Assembly (NCBI GenBank): GCA_017430155.1
Contig: JAFRNO010000714.1
Location: 1-7,903 of the forward strand
Length of the DNA stretch: 7,903 nucleotides
Reading direction: 5' to 3'
Source of the DNA: Kiritimatiellia bacterium
GTDB taxonomy: Bacteria > Verrucomicrobiota > Kiritimatiellia > RFP12 > UBA1067
Made by a program: the position numbers and the translations under genes. The stretch's first letter is position 1; every line of letters starts with the position of its first letter. The notes under the pieces were generated by a model. That model made no database searches, had not been told where the DNA came from, and saw only the letters and a program-made list of their open reading frames with translations. Positions 1 through 6,815 of the stretch are shown here, in pieces.

Positions 1-547
1 AGCGCAGCCACATCGTCCACAGCGGGCTGTCCTTGAACGTCGTGTCCTCGAAGCGGATGTCCCTGCAGCGCAGGAAGATGACCGTCCGCGGACGCAGAAG
101 ATGGGTTGGCTTGGCCCATGTCCGATGGTCGAAGAAAGCGGTCCCGCTGTTGTTGATCACGCCCTTTCCGGTTATGGCGATGCCGTGCGCGTCCTGGGCG
201 AAGATGAACGCCTTGCGCGTAATCGTGGCCGGCACGGCGTTCGAGTAGGTATAGACCTGGTCGAGCGGCATCGCGTCGTCGTAGTCCTCCGGCTTCGTGC
301 CGCCGAGGATCACGGCGCCTTCCTCCAGATGCAGCTCCACGCCGCTCTTCAGGTAGAGCGTGCGGCAGGGATGGACGCCCTTCCCGACGGTCACGCGCCC
401 GCCGCCCTTCGCCGCCGCCGCGTCGATCTTAGCCTGGATGGCCGCCGTCTCCCACTGCATCCCCTCCGGCGGCGCCGCGACTGCCACGGCGCATCCAGCA
501 GCCATCACGGCCGCGAGAATGCGTGCAAATATGCCTGTCGTCCGCAT
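1..547 (-). CDS. Polygalacturonase-like (GH28, pectin-lyase fold) secreted protein, 5' part only
   Basis: The frame runs from an ATG at 547 to the left edge without a stop, giving the first 182 residues. Residues 1 to about 25 are a Sec-type signal peptide: basic start, Ala/Val-rich core, and a V-A-A stretch before PPEGM. Next comes the pattern of GH28 N-termini: a TAAIQAKIDAAAAKGGGRV segment (about 35-52, the usual 'TxAIQxAIDxAxxxGGGxV'), then LKSGVELHLEEGAVILG with EDY (about 67-89), and RPRTVIFLRCRDIRFEDTTF followed by SPLWTMWL (about 152-181), which matches the 'RPxxIxFxxCxNVxxxxxTxxxSPxW' strip of the beta-helix. The catalytic Asp motifs (NTD, DD, GHG) would lie beyond the edge, so activity cannot be judged. 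The start is supported by GGAG at 557-560, nine bases upstream. Likely role: cleavage of pectin-type or other uronic-acid glycans outside the cytoplasm. Other pectin-lyase-fold families remain possible. Confidence 0.85.
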   Translation of the reverse strand, partial: MRTTGIFARILAAVMAAGCAVAVAAPPEGMQWETAAIQAKIDAAAAKGGGRVTVGKGVHPCRTLYLKSGVELHLEEGAVILGGTKPEDYDDAMPLDQVYTYSNAVPATITRKAFIFAQDAHGIAITGKGVINNSGTAFFDHRTWAKPTHLLRPRTVIFLRCRDIRFEDTTFKDSPLWTMWLR

Positions 548-579
548 AAAAATGTTCTCCTTGTGCTTTCGCGTTGACA

Positions 580-608
580 AGTGTATCAGAAATCACACCC
601 CCAGTCCA
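580..608 (-). promoter_or_regulatory. Candidate promoter for the GH28-like gene
   Basis: On the minus strand TGGACT (603-608) is separated by 17 bases from TACACT (580-585), and the -10 is preceded by TGA (586-588), an extended -10 dinucleotide. Each hexamer matches the sigma70 consensus at 4 of 6 positions. Transcription would begin near 573, giving a leader of about 26 bases that includes the GGAG at 557-560. The call rests on pattern and spacing only. Confidence 0.35.
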
Positions 609-636
609 GATTTCCCCGTAAGCACTGACATTGCCA

Positions 637-665
637 TTGTATTGTCAATCACCGTTTGGTAAACT
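637..665 (+). promoter_or_regulatory. Candidate promoter for the serine hydrolase gene
   Basis: TTGTAT (637-642) is followed 17 bases later by TAAACT (660-665), preceded by TGG (657-659), an extended -10. The hexamers match the consensus at 3 and 4 of 6 positions. A short inverted repeat, TGACA (626-630) and TGTCA (643-647), straddles the -35 hexamer and could be an operator half-site pair. This is weak evidence, but I see no better promoter in the 174-base divergent spacer, which otherwise holds only the minus-strand candidate at 580-608 and the two ribosome binding sites. Confidence 0.3.
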
Positions 666-721
666 GCTCACGGCCCATCAAGAAAGGGTCGCCATCAATC
701 CATTTGAACATAGGAGGAAAA

Positions 722-1885
722 ATGCAAAACGAAACAAAACGTTTAATGCGAATGACAGCTAGGGCGTTCCTCGCTGCGGCGTTTGCCGTCTGCGCGGCAA
801 CCGCAGTATGCGCGGGCGATCCAGACGGCATGGCGAAGGTGCTTGACGGATATATCACGTCGGAAAGGATTGCCGGCGTCGTAAGCGTGCTGAGCGACAA
901 GGACTACAACGTCCAGTTCGACTGCGCGGGCTGGGCCGAACGCGGGAAGCGGAAAATGACGCCCGACACGCTCTTCGCGATCTTCTCGATGACGAAGACC
1001 TTCACTGGTTCCGCGATCATGTGCGCCATCGACGACGGCAAGCTCTCGCTCGACGACGAGGTGGCGAAGTACCTGCCTGAGTTCGCCGACGTGAAGATGA
1101 AGGACGGCTCCAAGCCGAATCGACCGCTCACCATCCGCCACCTCACGACGCACACGACGGGCTGGCGCGGCGGTACGGGCGTGGTCAACCGCGACATTCC
1201 CCTCCGCGAGGTGGCCCGGCAGCTCGCCGCCCGTCCGCTTTCCTTCCAGCCCGGTGAGACGTTCGCCTATGGCAACGCCTGGATCTGCACGGCGGCTGCC
1301 TGCCTGGAAGTCGCGGTCGGCAAGCCGTACGAGTTTTACCTCAAGGAACGCATCCTCGACCCGCTCGGCATGAAGGACACGACGTTCGCGCCGAACGCCG
1401 AACAACTCACGCGTCTCGTCTGCGCCTACACGTCCGACGACAAGACCCTCCGTCCGGCGGCGGACCATTGCGTGCAGCAGCTCGTCTTCCCCAAGAAGAA
1501 GCCCGTCTTTCCCGCCGCGAGCGGCGGACTCTTCTCCACGCCGCGCGACATGATCGCCTTCTCGCAGATGCTCGCGCACCACGGCGAATGGAAAGGCAAG
1601 ACCGTCATCTCGCGCAAGACGTTCGATTCCATCTTCGCCGTCAAGCAGACACCACCCGGCATCACCCAGCCCTACACCTGCGGCAGCTGGCTCTACGGCG
1701 ACTGGTTCGGACACGAGGGCGCGATGCGCACCGACCAGCGCGCCAACCTGCGCACCGGCCACAGCCGCGTCTTCTTCATCCAAACCGAGAACAAGGCCGG
1801 CAGCGCGTTCTTCCAGTTGAAGAAAGACTGGCACGCGGCGGCGGACAAGATCCAGGGCACGCCGCCGTCCAGATTCGGCAACTAA
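722..1885 (+). CDS. Exported serine hydrolase, class C beta-lactamase/esterase family (PF00144-like)
   Basis: The protein has 387 residues. Residues 1-31 are a Sec signal peptide (KRLMRMTAR, then an Ala-rich core, cleavage likely after VCA). Family motifs are in order: catalytic SxxK as S89-M-T-K92 in a FAIFSMTKTFTG context, tyrosine motif Y183-G-N185, an ASGGLFSTPRDM helix (267-277), and H331-E-G in the position of the KTG triad. HxG instead of KTG is the usual state of esterases, D-aminopeptidases and PBP-like members rather than true AmpC enzymes, so an esterase or peptidase acting on cell wall or acylated substrates outside the cytoplasm is more likely than antibiotic resistance. AGGAGG at 712-717 fixes the ATG at 722; a longer frame from TTG at 656 would bury the signal peptide. 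The 3' end overlaps the convergent hexokinase gene by 4 bases. The exact substrate cannot be told from sequence. Confidence 0.9.
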   Translation: MQNETKRLMRMTARAFLAAAFAVCAATAVCAGDPDGMAKVLDGYITSERIAGVVSVLSDKDYNVQFDCAGWAERGKRKMTPDTLFAIFSMTKTFTGSAIMCAIDDGKLSLDDEVAKYLPEFADVKMKDGSKPNRPLTIRHLTTHTTGWRGGTGVVNRDIPLREVARQLAARPLSFQPGETFAYGNAWICTAAACLEVAVGKPYEFYLKERILDPLGMKDTTFAPNAEQLTRLVCAYTSDDKTLRPAADHCVQQLVFPKKKPVFPAASGGLFSTPRDMIAFSQMLAHHGEWKGKTVISRKTFDSIFAVKQTPPGITQPYTCGSWLYGDWFGHEGAMRTDQRANLRTGHSRVFFIQTENKAGSAFFQLKKDWHAAADKIQGTPPSRFGN

Positions 1886-3117
1886 CGTCGGACGCAAGCC
1901 GCCGCAACGGCGGCGCCGACCATCGGCGCCTCGTCGGTGCGGAAAATCTCGAATGGGACGTCGGGAACGAGCGCGGCCATTTCCGCGCGGACGATGCCGT
2001 CGAAATCCACGGCGCGGGTCTTCCAGTACGTCGAGCCGTCCACCGTGATCCGGACGGGCGCGCGCCCCGCCTCGGCCGACCGGCGCACGAACGCCGCGAG
2101 ATGCGCCGCCGTCAACAAGGCCGACCGACGCACGACCGCGCGCGCGATCTCCTGCGCCACGGGAATGTCGTCCGACGGGAGAATCGCCGCGAGCGGATTC
2201 GCGGCATCCGCGCCACCTGCGGCAAACGAGTCGAGATCGCGCGTGGAAAGCGCGAGTTCGTCCAGTCCGTTGGCCTGCAGCAGTCCCTCGTGCGCCGCCG
2301 CCTTCAGGAGCTGGAGGCCGACGCCGCCGAGGTACGCGCCGGACACCATCTTCTCGAATGGCGCCGCGCCCGTGTCCGGCAACGTGGCGTCATACGCAAG
2401 GTCGCAGGACGTGCGCGGCACCTTGTCGCACTCCCCCGATTCGGCATTGCGGATCGTCCCGTTCTCGATGCTGGCGAGATTCGTGCCCGTGCCGAGGATG
2501 AAGCCGACCTGCCCCGGACAGACCTTGTCCTGACGCGACAGCCCCGCCAGCAGCGTCGCCACCGTGTCGTTCAGGACAACGACGGGAAGCGGCCCTCCCG
2601 CCAGCCGCCGCACGAGTTCGGCGCCCACACGCTGGCCGATCACCTCCGGCGCGGCGATCTGCTTGGACCACGCGACCAGCTCTGCGTCGCCATCCGGCAA
2701 AGACTTGCATTCGTATGAGAAGCAATACCCGATGCACGCGGCTTGCGGCTCGCAGGCACGGACCGCGTCGACCTCGGCGGCAATCGCACGGTGGAACGCC
2801 TCTGCGGAGATCGGTCCGTCCGTCCCCGGCATCCGCGACTTGCGCACATGCGCGAACACAGGGCCGTCCGCCGTCAGCCGAACGGACGCCACGCGCAGGT
2901 TCGTGCCGCCGGCATCCACGACGATCACGGGCCTGTCGGCGAGTGACCTCGCATCCACGCATCCCGGCAAATGCGAGTCGATCATCCGCAATGACGAGGG
3001 TTCACTCGCGAGCGCCTTCGTCGCCTCGTCTTCAAACGCGCGCATCGCGGCCAGCAGCACCTCGCGCTCTGGCTGAAACCCGCCTTCCCGCAGGAAATCT
3101 TCAATCCCAGCGTTCAT
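1882..3117 (-). CDS. Hexokinase (eukaryotic-type hexokinase family, ATP-dependent)
   Basis: The protein is 411 residues, without a signal peptide, so cytoplasmic. It should phosphorylate glucose or a related hexose with ATP. Hexokinase-family landmarks appear in order: phosphate-1 loop DAGGTNLRV (68-76), sugar-binding GYCFSYECKSLPDG (130-143) and AWSKQI (149-154, normally WTK), catalytic Asp184 in LNDTVAT (182-188), phosphate-2 loop GTGTN (209-213) with E218, N224-A-E226-S-G228 in place of the usual NTEWG, FEKMVSGAYLG (254-264) and the adenosine-site strand DGSTYWKT (360-367). This pattern separates it from ROK glucokinases, which carry a CxCGxxGC zinc motif that is absent here. The ATG sits in an ATGA overlap with the stop of the upstream glycoside hydrolase, and only a poor Shine-Dalgarno (TAGGG) is visible, so coupled translation is likely. 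It is the last gene of the operon and presumably traps the sugar released by its neighbour. The exact sugar specificity is unknown. Confidence 0.86.
   Translation of the reverse strand: MNAGIEDFLREGGFQPEREVLLAAMRAFEDEATKALASEPSSLRMIDSHLPGCVDARSLADRPVIVVDAGGTNLRVASVRLTADGPVFAHVRKSRMPGTDGPISAEAFHRAIAAEVDAVRACEPQAACIGYCFSYECKSLPDGDAELVAWSKQIAAPEVIGQRVGAELVRRLAGGPLPVVVLNDTVATLLAGLSRQDKVCPGQVGFILGTGTNLASIENGTIRNAESGECDKVPRTSCDLAYDATLPDTGAAPFEKMVSGAYLGGVGLQLLKAAAHEGLLQANGLDELALSTRDLDSFAAGGADAANPLAAILPSDDIPVAQEIARAVVRRSALLTAAHLAAFVRRSAEAGRAPVRITVDGSTYWKTRAVDFDGIVRAEMAALVPDVPFEIFRTDEAPMVGAAVAAACVRR
1898..1930. other. Two back-to-back perfect hairpins at the convergent gene end
   Basis: Inverted repeat 1 is GCCGCCG (1898-1904), loop CAA, CGGCGGC (1908-1914). 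Inverted repeat 2 is GGCGCCGA (1912-1919), loop CCA, TCGGCGCC (1923-1930). They share bases 1912-1914, so they cannot both form fully in one RNA. They begin 13 bases after the serine hydrolase stop and lie inside the last codons of the hexokinase gene on the other strand. No T run follows on either strand, so this is not a textbook intrinsic terminator. It may stabilise or define the 3' end of the serine hydrolase mRNA. Chance structure in GC-rich Ala/Gly codons is the alternative. Confidence 0.5.
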
Positions 3118-5009
3118 TTTCGCCCTACCATGCGGCGGCGGTACATCGTGGCGGCGATGTCGCGCGCGGCCTGGACGAGCTCCGGGTACGGCACGTCGGC
3201 CACGTTCAGGAAGCCGATCTGGTAGTTCTCGCCGTCGCTGCGGCCCGTGAGCGCCTGGTCCTGCCACTGGAACCAGTGCGTGCCCACGTAGCGCGGATGG
3301 TCGAGGCAGGCGTTGACGAAGTCGCGGTAGCACTGCGCGCGCTCGTTCTGGTCGCGCGTCGCCACGAGGCCCGTGTGGAACATGCCGCGGTCAAGCGCGC
3401 CGAAGTGGAACTCGCCGTTGATCATCGGTTTGTCCTCGGCGTCGGGCGGGAGGTCCTTGGTCGGACGCCGGTTGTAGATGTTCACGCTCACCACGTCGCA
3501 GTGGCGCGCGGCCGCGCGGTAGATCACGTCCGTGCCCCACGCGATGCGGCAGCCGAGGTAGAGGTGGTTGGGCAGCTCCTCCTTGAGCACGCAGCGGATG
3601 GTGCTGAAGTATTTCTCGGCCACGTCCTTCATGCGCTCCTCGCCGTTCCAGGAGAGCTCGTTGTCCACGAACACGCCCACGCACCACGGGTCGTCGCGCA
3701 TCGTCTTGGCGGCGTTGCGGGCGCGCTCGCGGAAGGTCTTCTCGAACGCGGGGTTGAACGGATCGGGCAGCGCGCCCCACCAGCCCTTGGAGTCCTTCAG
3801 GCGCGGCGTGCCATGCGTGCCGAGGCAGAGCGTGTAGGGCGTGCGGTCAAGCGAGTAGATCTCGGACCAGCTCCAGTTCGCGATGGTGTTGAGACCCCAG
3901 GCGCGGAGACGCCGGTGCGCGCGGTCGACGTACTCGGCCTTCCATCCGGCGCCGTACTTGCGGCGCAGGTTGGCGTTCGCGAAGCTGAAGGTGTCGTAGG
4001 GGAGATGCGCAGGATCCTTGTAGAAGTTGTGCGCGGCGGGCCACGTGCAGCGTCCCCAGAACCCGCCGAACTCCGGATCGTCCTTCGCGGGCGTCCATGA
4101 GAAGTACTTCTCGCGGAAACCGATGCCCGTGGTGCCGTTGCCGATGCCCACGCAGTCGACGCCGTGCGAGAAGAAGAGACGCCCGTCGGGGTCGACGAGC
4201 CACCACTTGCCGTCCACCTTCTCGGTGCGGAAGAAGCCCGTCGCTTTGAGCTGCGGACCTCCCGCCCAGCCGCCGAAGCGGTCGGACTCGGGAATGGGCG
4301 TGGCGCCGTTCTTCGCGAGCCAGGCGTCCTCGTCGGCCTTCGTGCGCGCCAGCTCCGCCTCGTCGTGCACCTTGCCCGGCCAGTCGTCATGCATGAACTG
4401 CCCGAAGCGGTCCACGAACGGCAGGAACGTCTTCGCGGGCAGCACTTTCGGGGACGGCACGCCGACGCCGTCGCCCGTCACGCGCAGCACGCTGAAGCCG
4501 CTCGCCACGCCGTCCTGGCAGAAGAAGATGTGGAATGAAGTCGTGTGACGGATGTTGAACCCGCCGCCGGCATCGTCGAGCGCGGCGGGGCGTCCGTTCA
4601 TGCCCTCGAGCTTCAGCGGCTCGTCGAGCGTCCACGGAAGGCCGCGCGCGCTCGCCACGATCTCGCCGACGGCATGCGGCTTCAGGATCACGGCGCCGCC
4701 GGGACCCTGTCCCTGCACGCCCCGCCCCTTCACGCTGAGGTGCACGGTGCGCGTCTCATGCGTCGTGTTGCTTACCGTCACGACGAAGCGCCCGAAGCGC
4801 GAGAGGTCGGCCTCGCCCTTCACGAAGTCCATGCGCACGCCGGGCCAGCTAGCCTTGACGCCGGTCGTCACGCCCACGGAACCGTCCGCGAGCGTGGTGA
4901 TCGACGAGTCGCTCTGCGCGCGCATCACGGTGTCGGAACCGGGCCACAGCGTCTCGGCCCACGCCCCCGCCGCCGCAACGGCCGCCAGGGCAAATGCAAT
5001 CTTCTTCAT
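3114..5009 (-). CDS. Secreted clan-A glycoside hydrolase, beta-agarase/GH50-like
   Basis: The protein is 631 residues from ATG 5009. A classical Sec signal peptide (MKKIAFALAAVAAAGAWA, 1-18) precedes a beta-rich N-terminal domain (about 20-200). A TIM-barrel catalytic domain starts at GFFRTEKVDGKWWLVDPDG (258-276) with FFSHGVDCVG (279-288). The likely acid/base is E451 in GVFVDNELSW (445-454) and the likely nucleophile E533 in INGEFHFG (530-537). HWFQWQDQ (578-585) matches the end of the barrel in clan-A enzymes. The WWLVDPDG and VDNE patterns resemble proteins annotated as beta-agarase (GH50) in marine and PVC bacteria, but the family and substrate are my best guess. AAAGGA at 5018-5023 lies 8 bases before ATG 5009; an in-frame ATG at 5018 forms an ATGA overlap with the preceding stop and would add three residues. 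The role is probably extracytoplasmic release of mono- or oligosaccharides, with the operon's hexokinase acting downstream. Confidence 0.82.
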   Translation of the reverse strand: MKKIAFALAAVAAAGAWAETLWPGSDTVMRAQSDSSITTLADGSVGVTTGVKASWPGVRMDFVKGEADLSRFGRFVVTVSNTTHETRTVHLSVKGRGVQGQGPGGAVILKPHAVGEIVASARGLPWTLDEPLKLEGMNGRPAALDDAGGGFNIRHTTSFHIFFCQDGVASGFSVLRVTGDGVGVPSPKVLPAKTFLPFVDRFGQFMHDDWPGKVHDEAELARTKADEDAWLAKNGATPIPESDRFGGWAGGPQLKATGFFRTEKVDGKWWLVDPDGRLFFSHGVDCVGIGNGTTGIGFREKYFSWTPAKDDPEFGGFWGRCTWPAAHNFYKDPAHLPYDTFSFANANLRRKYGAGWKAEYVDRAHRRLRAWGLNTIANWSWSEIYSLDRTPYTLCLGTHGTPRLKDSKGWWGALPDPFNPAFEKTFRERARNAAKTMRDDPWCVGVFVDNELSWNGEERMKDVAEKYFSTIRCVLKEELPNHLYLGCRIAWGTDVIYRAAARHCDVVSVNIYNRRPTKDLPPDAEDKPMINGEFHFGALDRGMFHTGLVATRDQNERAQCYRDFVNACLDHPRYVGTHWFQWQDQALTGRSDGENYQIGFLNVADVPYPELVQAARDIAATMYRRRMVGRK

Positions 5010-5014
5010 CTCAT

Positions 5015-5932
5015 TCATCCTTTCTTCGGCCAGCGCGCGGTCTCCGCCTTGCGCCAGCCCTTCACGCAAATCGTTCCGTCCACGCCGAGCGAGGCGACGG
5101 CGTAGCTGTTCTCCTCCTCGCCCGTCCCCACCACGAGCGCGCGGAGCGAGTAGTAGGGAATGCCGCGAATGAGGTTCACGCCGCCGAAGTGCTCGTGGCC
5201 CGTGAAGACGGCCTTCACCTTGCCGGACTTCTCGAGGACGGCGCGGACGGCCGCGGAGTTCTTCACCTCGTGCTGCGCCCAGGCCTTGGGGTCGATGCGC
5301 TGGTGGCAGAACACGATGACGGGTCCGGTCGCGCGCGCAAGCTCGCCTTCGAGCCACGCGAGCTCCTCGGGCGGCACGTTCGCGTCGTCCCACGGGTTGT
5401 TGCGGGAGTAGTGGCGCATCTGCGAGTCGTAGCAGGCGTCCAGCACGATGAAGGTCACGCCCTTGCGCACGAAAGAGTAGTTCGGCAACGTCTGCGCCTG
5501 GCCCGCGTTGTGGACGTGGGAGAGGTAGTCCTCGAGCGTGAGGCAGTCGAAGTCGTGGTTGCCGAGCACGTGGAAGCGGTCGCCGTTGAAGCCGGCGAAC
5601 GTGCGCTCGATCGCGTCAAGGCACGCGAGCGTCTCCGCGCGGCCGCCCGTGAGGTCCTTGAAGTCGCCGAGCTCGATGAAGAAGTCGGGCTTCACGCGGT
5701 TCATCACGTCCACGGCCTCCTGCAGCTTGCGGCACGACTCGCGGTAGTAGCGGTCGCCCACCGGCGGCAGGCACGGCCCCATCGGGATGTCCGCGTAGTG
5801 GAGGTCGGTGACCATGCCGAAGCGGACGAGCGTGCCCTGGGGACACTCCGCGCCGAACAGCGTCTCCGACCGCAGGAACGGCGCCGCGGCGCACGCGCAC
5901 GCGAACCCTTTCAGAAACGATCTTCTCTGCAT
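5015..5932 (-). CDS. Tat-exported calcineurin-like metallophosphoesterase
   Basis: The protein is 305 residues. The twin-arginine motif R3-R-S-F-L-K-G9 is followed by a short Ala/Cys hydrophobic stretch, so it is probably exported folded with its metals. All five phosphoesterase blocks are present: D43-L-H45 (TDLHYAD), GD at 89-90, G124-N-H-D127, H210 in FCHQ, and G245-H-E-H248. It should be a binuclear-metal phosphomonoesterase or phosphodiesterase. The rest of the sequence does not settle the substrate. AAGGAG lies 7 bases before ATG 5932; ATG 5938 is only one base from the same Shine-Dalgarno, so 5932 is preferred. It is the first gene of the minus-strand operon, and its TGA lies within 10 bases of, or overlaps, the glycoside hydrolase start. 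In this context it may remove phosphate from a glycan or a sugar phosphate outside the cytoplasm, but a phospholipid or nucleotide substrate is equally open. Confidence 0.9.
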   Translation of the reverse strand: MQRRSFLKGFACACAAAPFLRSETLFGAECPQGTLVRFGMVTDLHYADIPMGPCLPPVGDRYYRESCRKLQEAVDVMNRVKPDFFIELGDFKDLTGGRAETLACLDAIERTFAGFNGDRFHVLGNHDFDCLTLEDYLSHVHNAGQAQTLPNYSFVRKGVTFIVLDACYDSQMRHYSRNNPWDDANVPPEELAWLEGELARATGPVIVFCHQRIDPKAWAQHEVKNSAAVRAVLEKSGKVKAVFTGHEHFGGVNLIRGIPYYSLRALVVGTGEEENSYAVASLGVDGTICVKGWRKAETARWPKKG

Positions 5933-6005
5933 TTTCATACTCCTTTTCAGTGATTGCGCCGTCATGCGGCCGATTTCTCGCACAGGCAGTTTTTCATCGG
6001 CCAAG

Positions 6006-6031
6006 ATTATACCACAAACGGGCACAAACGG
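6006..6031 (-). promoter_or_regulatory. Extended -10 promoter of the phosphoesterase-hydrolase-hexokinase operon, with tandem repeats
   Basis: On the minus strand TGG (6012-6014) runs into TATAAT (6006-6011), a perfect -10 with the extended TGN element. Transcription would begin near 6000, leaving a leader of about 68 bases. No -35 hexamer is visible at 16-18 bases. In its place lie two exact copies of CACAAACGG (plus strand, 6013-6021 and 6023-6031), 10 bases apart in register, so on one face of the helix. An activator or repressor binding there is a reasonable inference. Confidence 0.6.
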
Positions 6032-6053
6032 ACGCGCGCGGTCCCGAATCTTT

Positions 6054-6062
6054 TGCTATAAT
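6054..6062 (+). promoter_or_regulatory. Extended -10 promoter of the siroheme protein gene
   Basis: TGC (6054-6056) followed by TATAAT (6057-6062) is a perfect extended -10. Start of transcription near 6069 gives a leader of about 20 bases containing AGGA at 6079-6082. No -35 hexamer is visible in the GC-rich stretch upstream. It points away from the minus-strand promoter, whose -10 lies about 45 bases away. Confidence 0.6.
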
Positions 6063-6090
6063 AGCCCCAGCCAAGAACAGGACAGAGGCA

Positions 6091-6795
6091 ATGACAGCAG
6101 AAGAGATCAAGGCGTTCAAGGGCCGTGGATGGCTCCTCAACAAGGGAACGGAGACGTTCTCGGCGCGCGTCGTCACGGGCAACGGAAAGGTGACCGCGGA
6201 GCAGGTGCAGGCCGTCGCCGACGCGGCGCGCGCGTACGGCAGCGGCGTCGTGACGCTGACCGTGCGCCAGACGTTCGAGGTGCCGGGCGTGCCCGCGGCG
6301 TCGATCGAGGCGTTCGAGGCGGCGCTCGCGCGCGCGGGGCTTTCCGTCGGCGGCACGGGTCCGCGCGTGCGCCCCGTCGTGTCCTGCAAGGGGACGCTCT
6401 GCCCGCGCGGGCTGATCGACACGTTCGCGCTTTCGGAGGCGATCCACCGGAGATTCTACGTGGGGTGGCACGGCGTAGCGCTGCCCGGCAAGTTCAAGAT
6501 CGGAGTCGGCGGCTGCCCCAACAACTGCATCAAGCCCGACCTGAACGACATCGGCGTCGCGGGAGCCGTCCTGCCCGGCGGCGCGCGGGGCTACAGAATC
6601 ACGCTCGGCGGACACTGGGGGCGCACGGGCGCAGCCGGACGCGAGGTGCCAGGCGTCCTTCCGGACGAGGAAAGCGTACTCGCGTTCATCGAGAGGGTCC
6701 TGGACTTCTACCGCGCCAACGGCCAGCCGGGCGAACGCTTCTTCAAGACGCTTGACCGCATCGGTTTCGAGCGCGCGCTCGAGCTCATCAGCTGA
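6091..6795 (+). CDS. Single-module siroheme/4Fe-4S protein, sulfite/nitrite reductase-like
   Basis: The protein is 234 residues with no export signal. It has a ferredoxin-like half-domain of the nitrite/sulfite reductase type (about 15-85) with VRQTFEVPGV (58-67), where R59 and Q60 sit at the siroheme-carboxylate-binding position. A haem-cluster domain follows with C99-K-G-T-L-C104 and C142-P-N-N-C146 (GVGGCPNNCIKPDLNDIGVAG, 138-158). Four cysteines in two pairs, the second Cx3C, is the signature of the [4Fe-4S]-siroheme centre; the first pair is spaced Cx4C rather than the common Cx5C. Assimilatory enzymes contain two such halves (over 500 residues), so this is a one-module form and has no flavin or ferredoxin domain. 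It may reduce sulfite or another small oxyanion with an external electron donor, or have a non-reductase role. AGGA at 6079-6082 lies 8 bases before the ATG. Its neighbour is the thiS cluster, but each has its own promoter. Confidence 0.83.
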   Translation: MTAEEIKAFKGRGWLLNKGTETFSARVVTGNGKVTAEQVQAVADAARAYGSGVVTLTVRQTFEVPGVPAASIEAFEAALARAGLSVGGTGPRVRPVVSCKGTLCPRGLIDTFALSEAIHRRFYVGWHGVALPGKFKIGVGGCPNNCIKPDLNDIGVAGAVLPGGARGYRITLGGHWGRTGAAGREVPGVLPDEESVLAFIERVLDFYRANGQPGERFFKTLDRIGFERALELIS

Positions 6796-6815
6796 AAAGA
6801 CGTCGCGAAAGCCCA

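Noticed and set aside
574..579. Perfect TTGACA hexamer on the plus strand as a -35 for the serine hydrolase.
   Set aside because: The sequence 15-19 bases downstream is a C-rich stretch with no -10-like hexamer, and it would give a leader of over 100 bases.
743..1897. Long open frame (384 codons) antisense to the serine hydrolase.
   Set aside because: Arg/Ala/Val-rich composition typical of a GC-rich shadow frame; no recognisable motif, and the plus-strand gene has signal peptide, catalytic motifs and a ribosome binding site.
2715..4100. Open plus-strand frame of 461 codons across the hexokinase/glycoside hydrolase junction.
   Set aside because: Arg/Pro/Ala-rich low-information translation, spans two genes that have clear motifs on the other strand; also true for the plus frames at 1468-2718 and 4994-5953.
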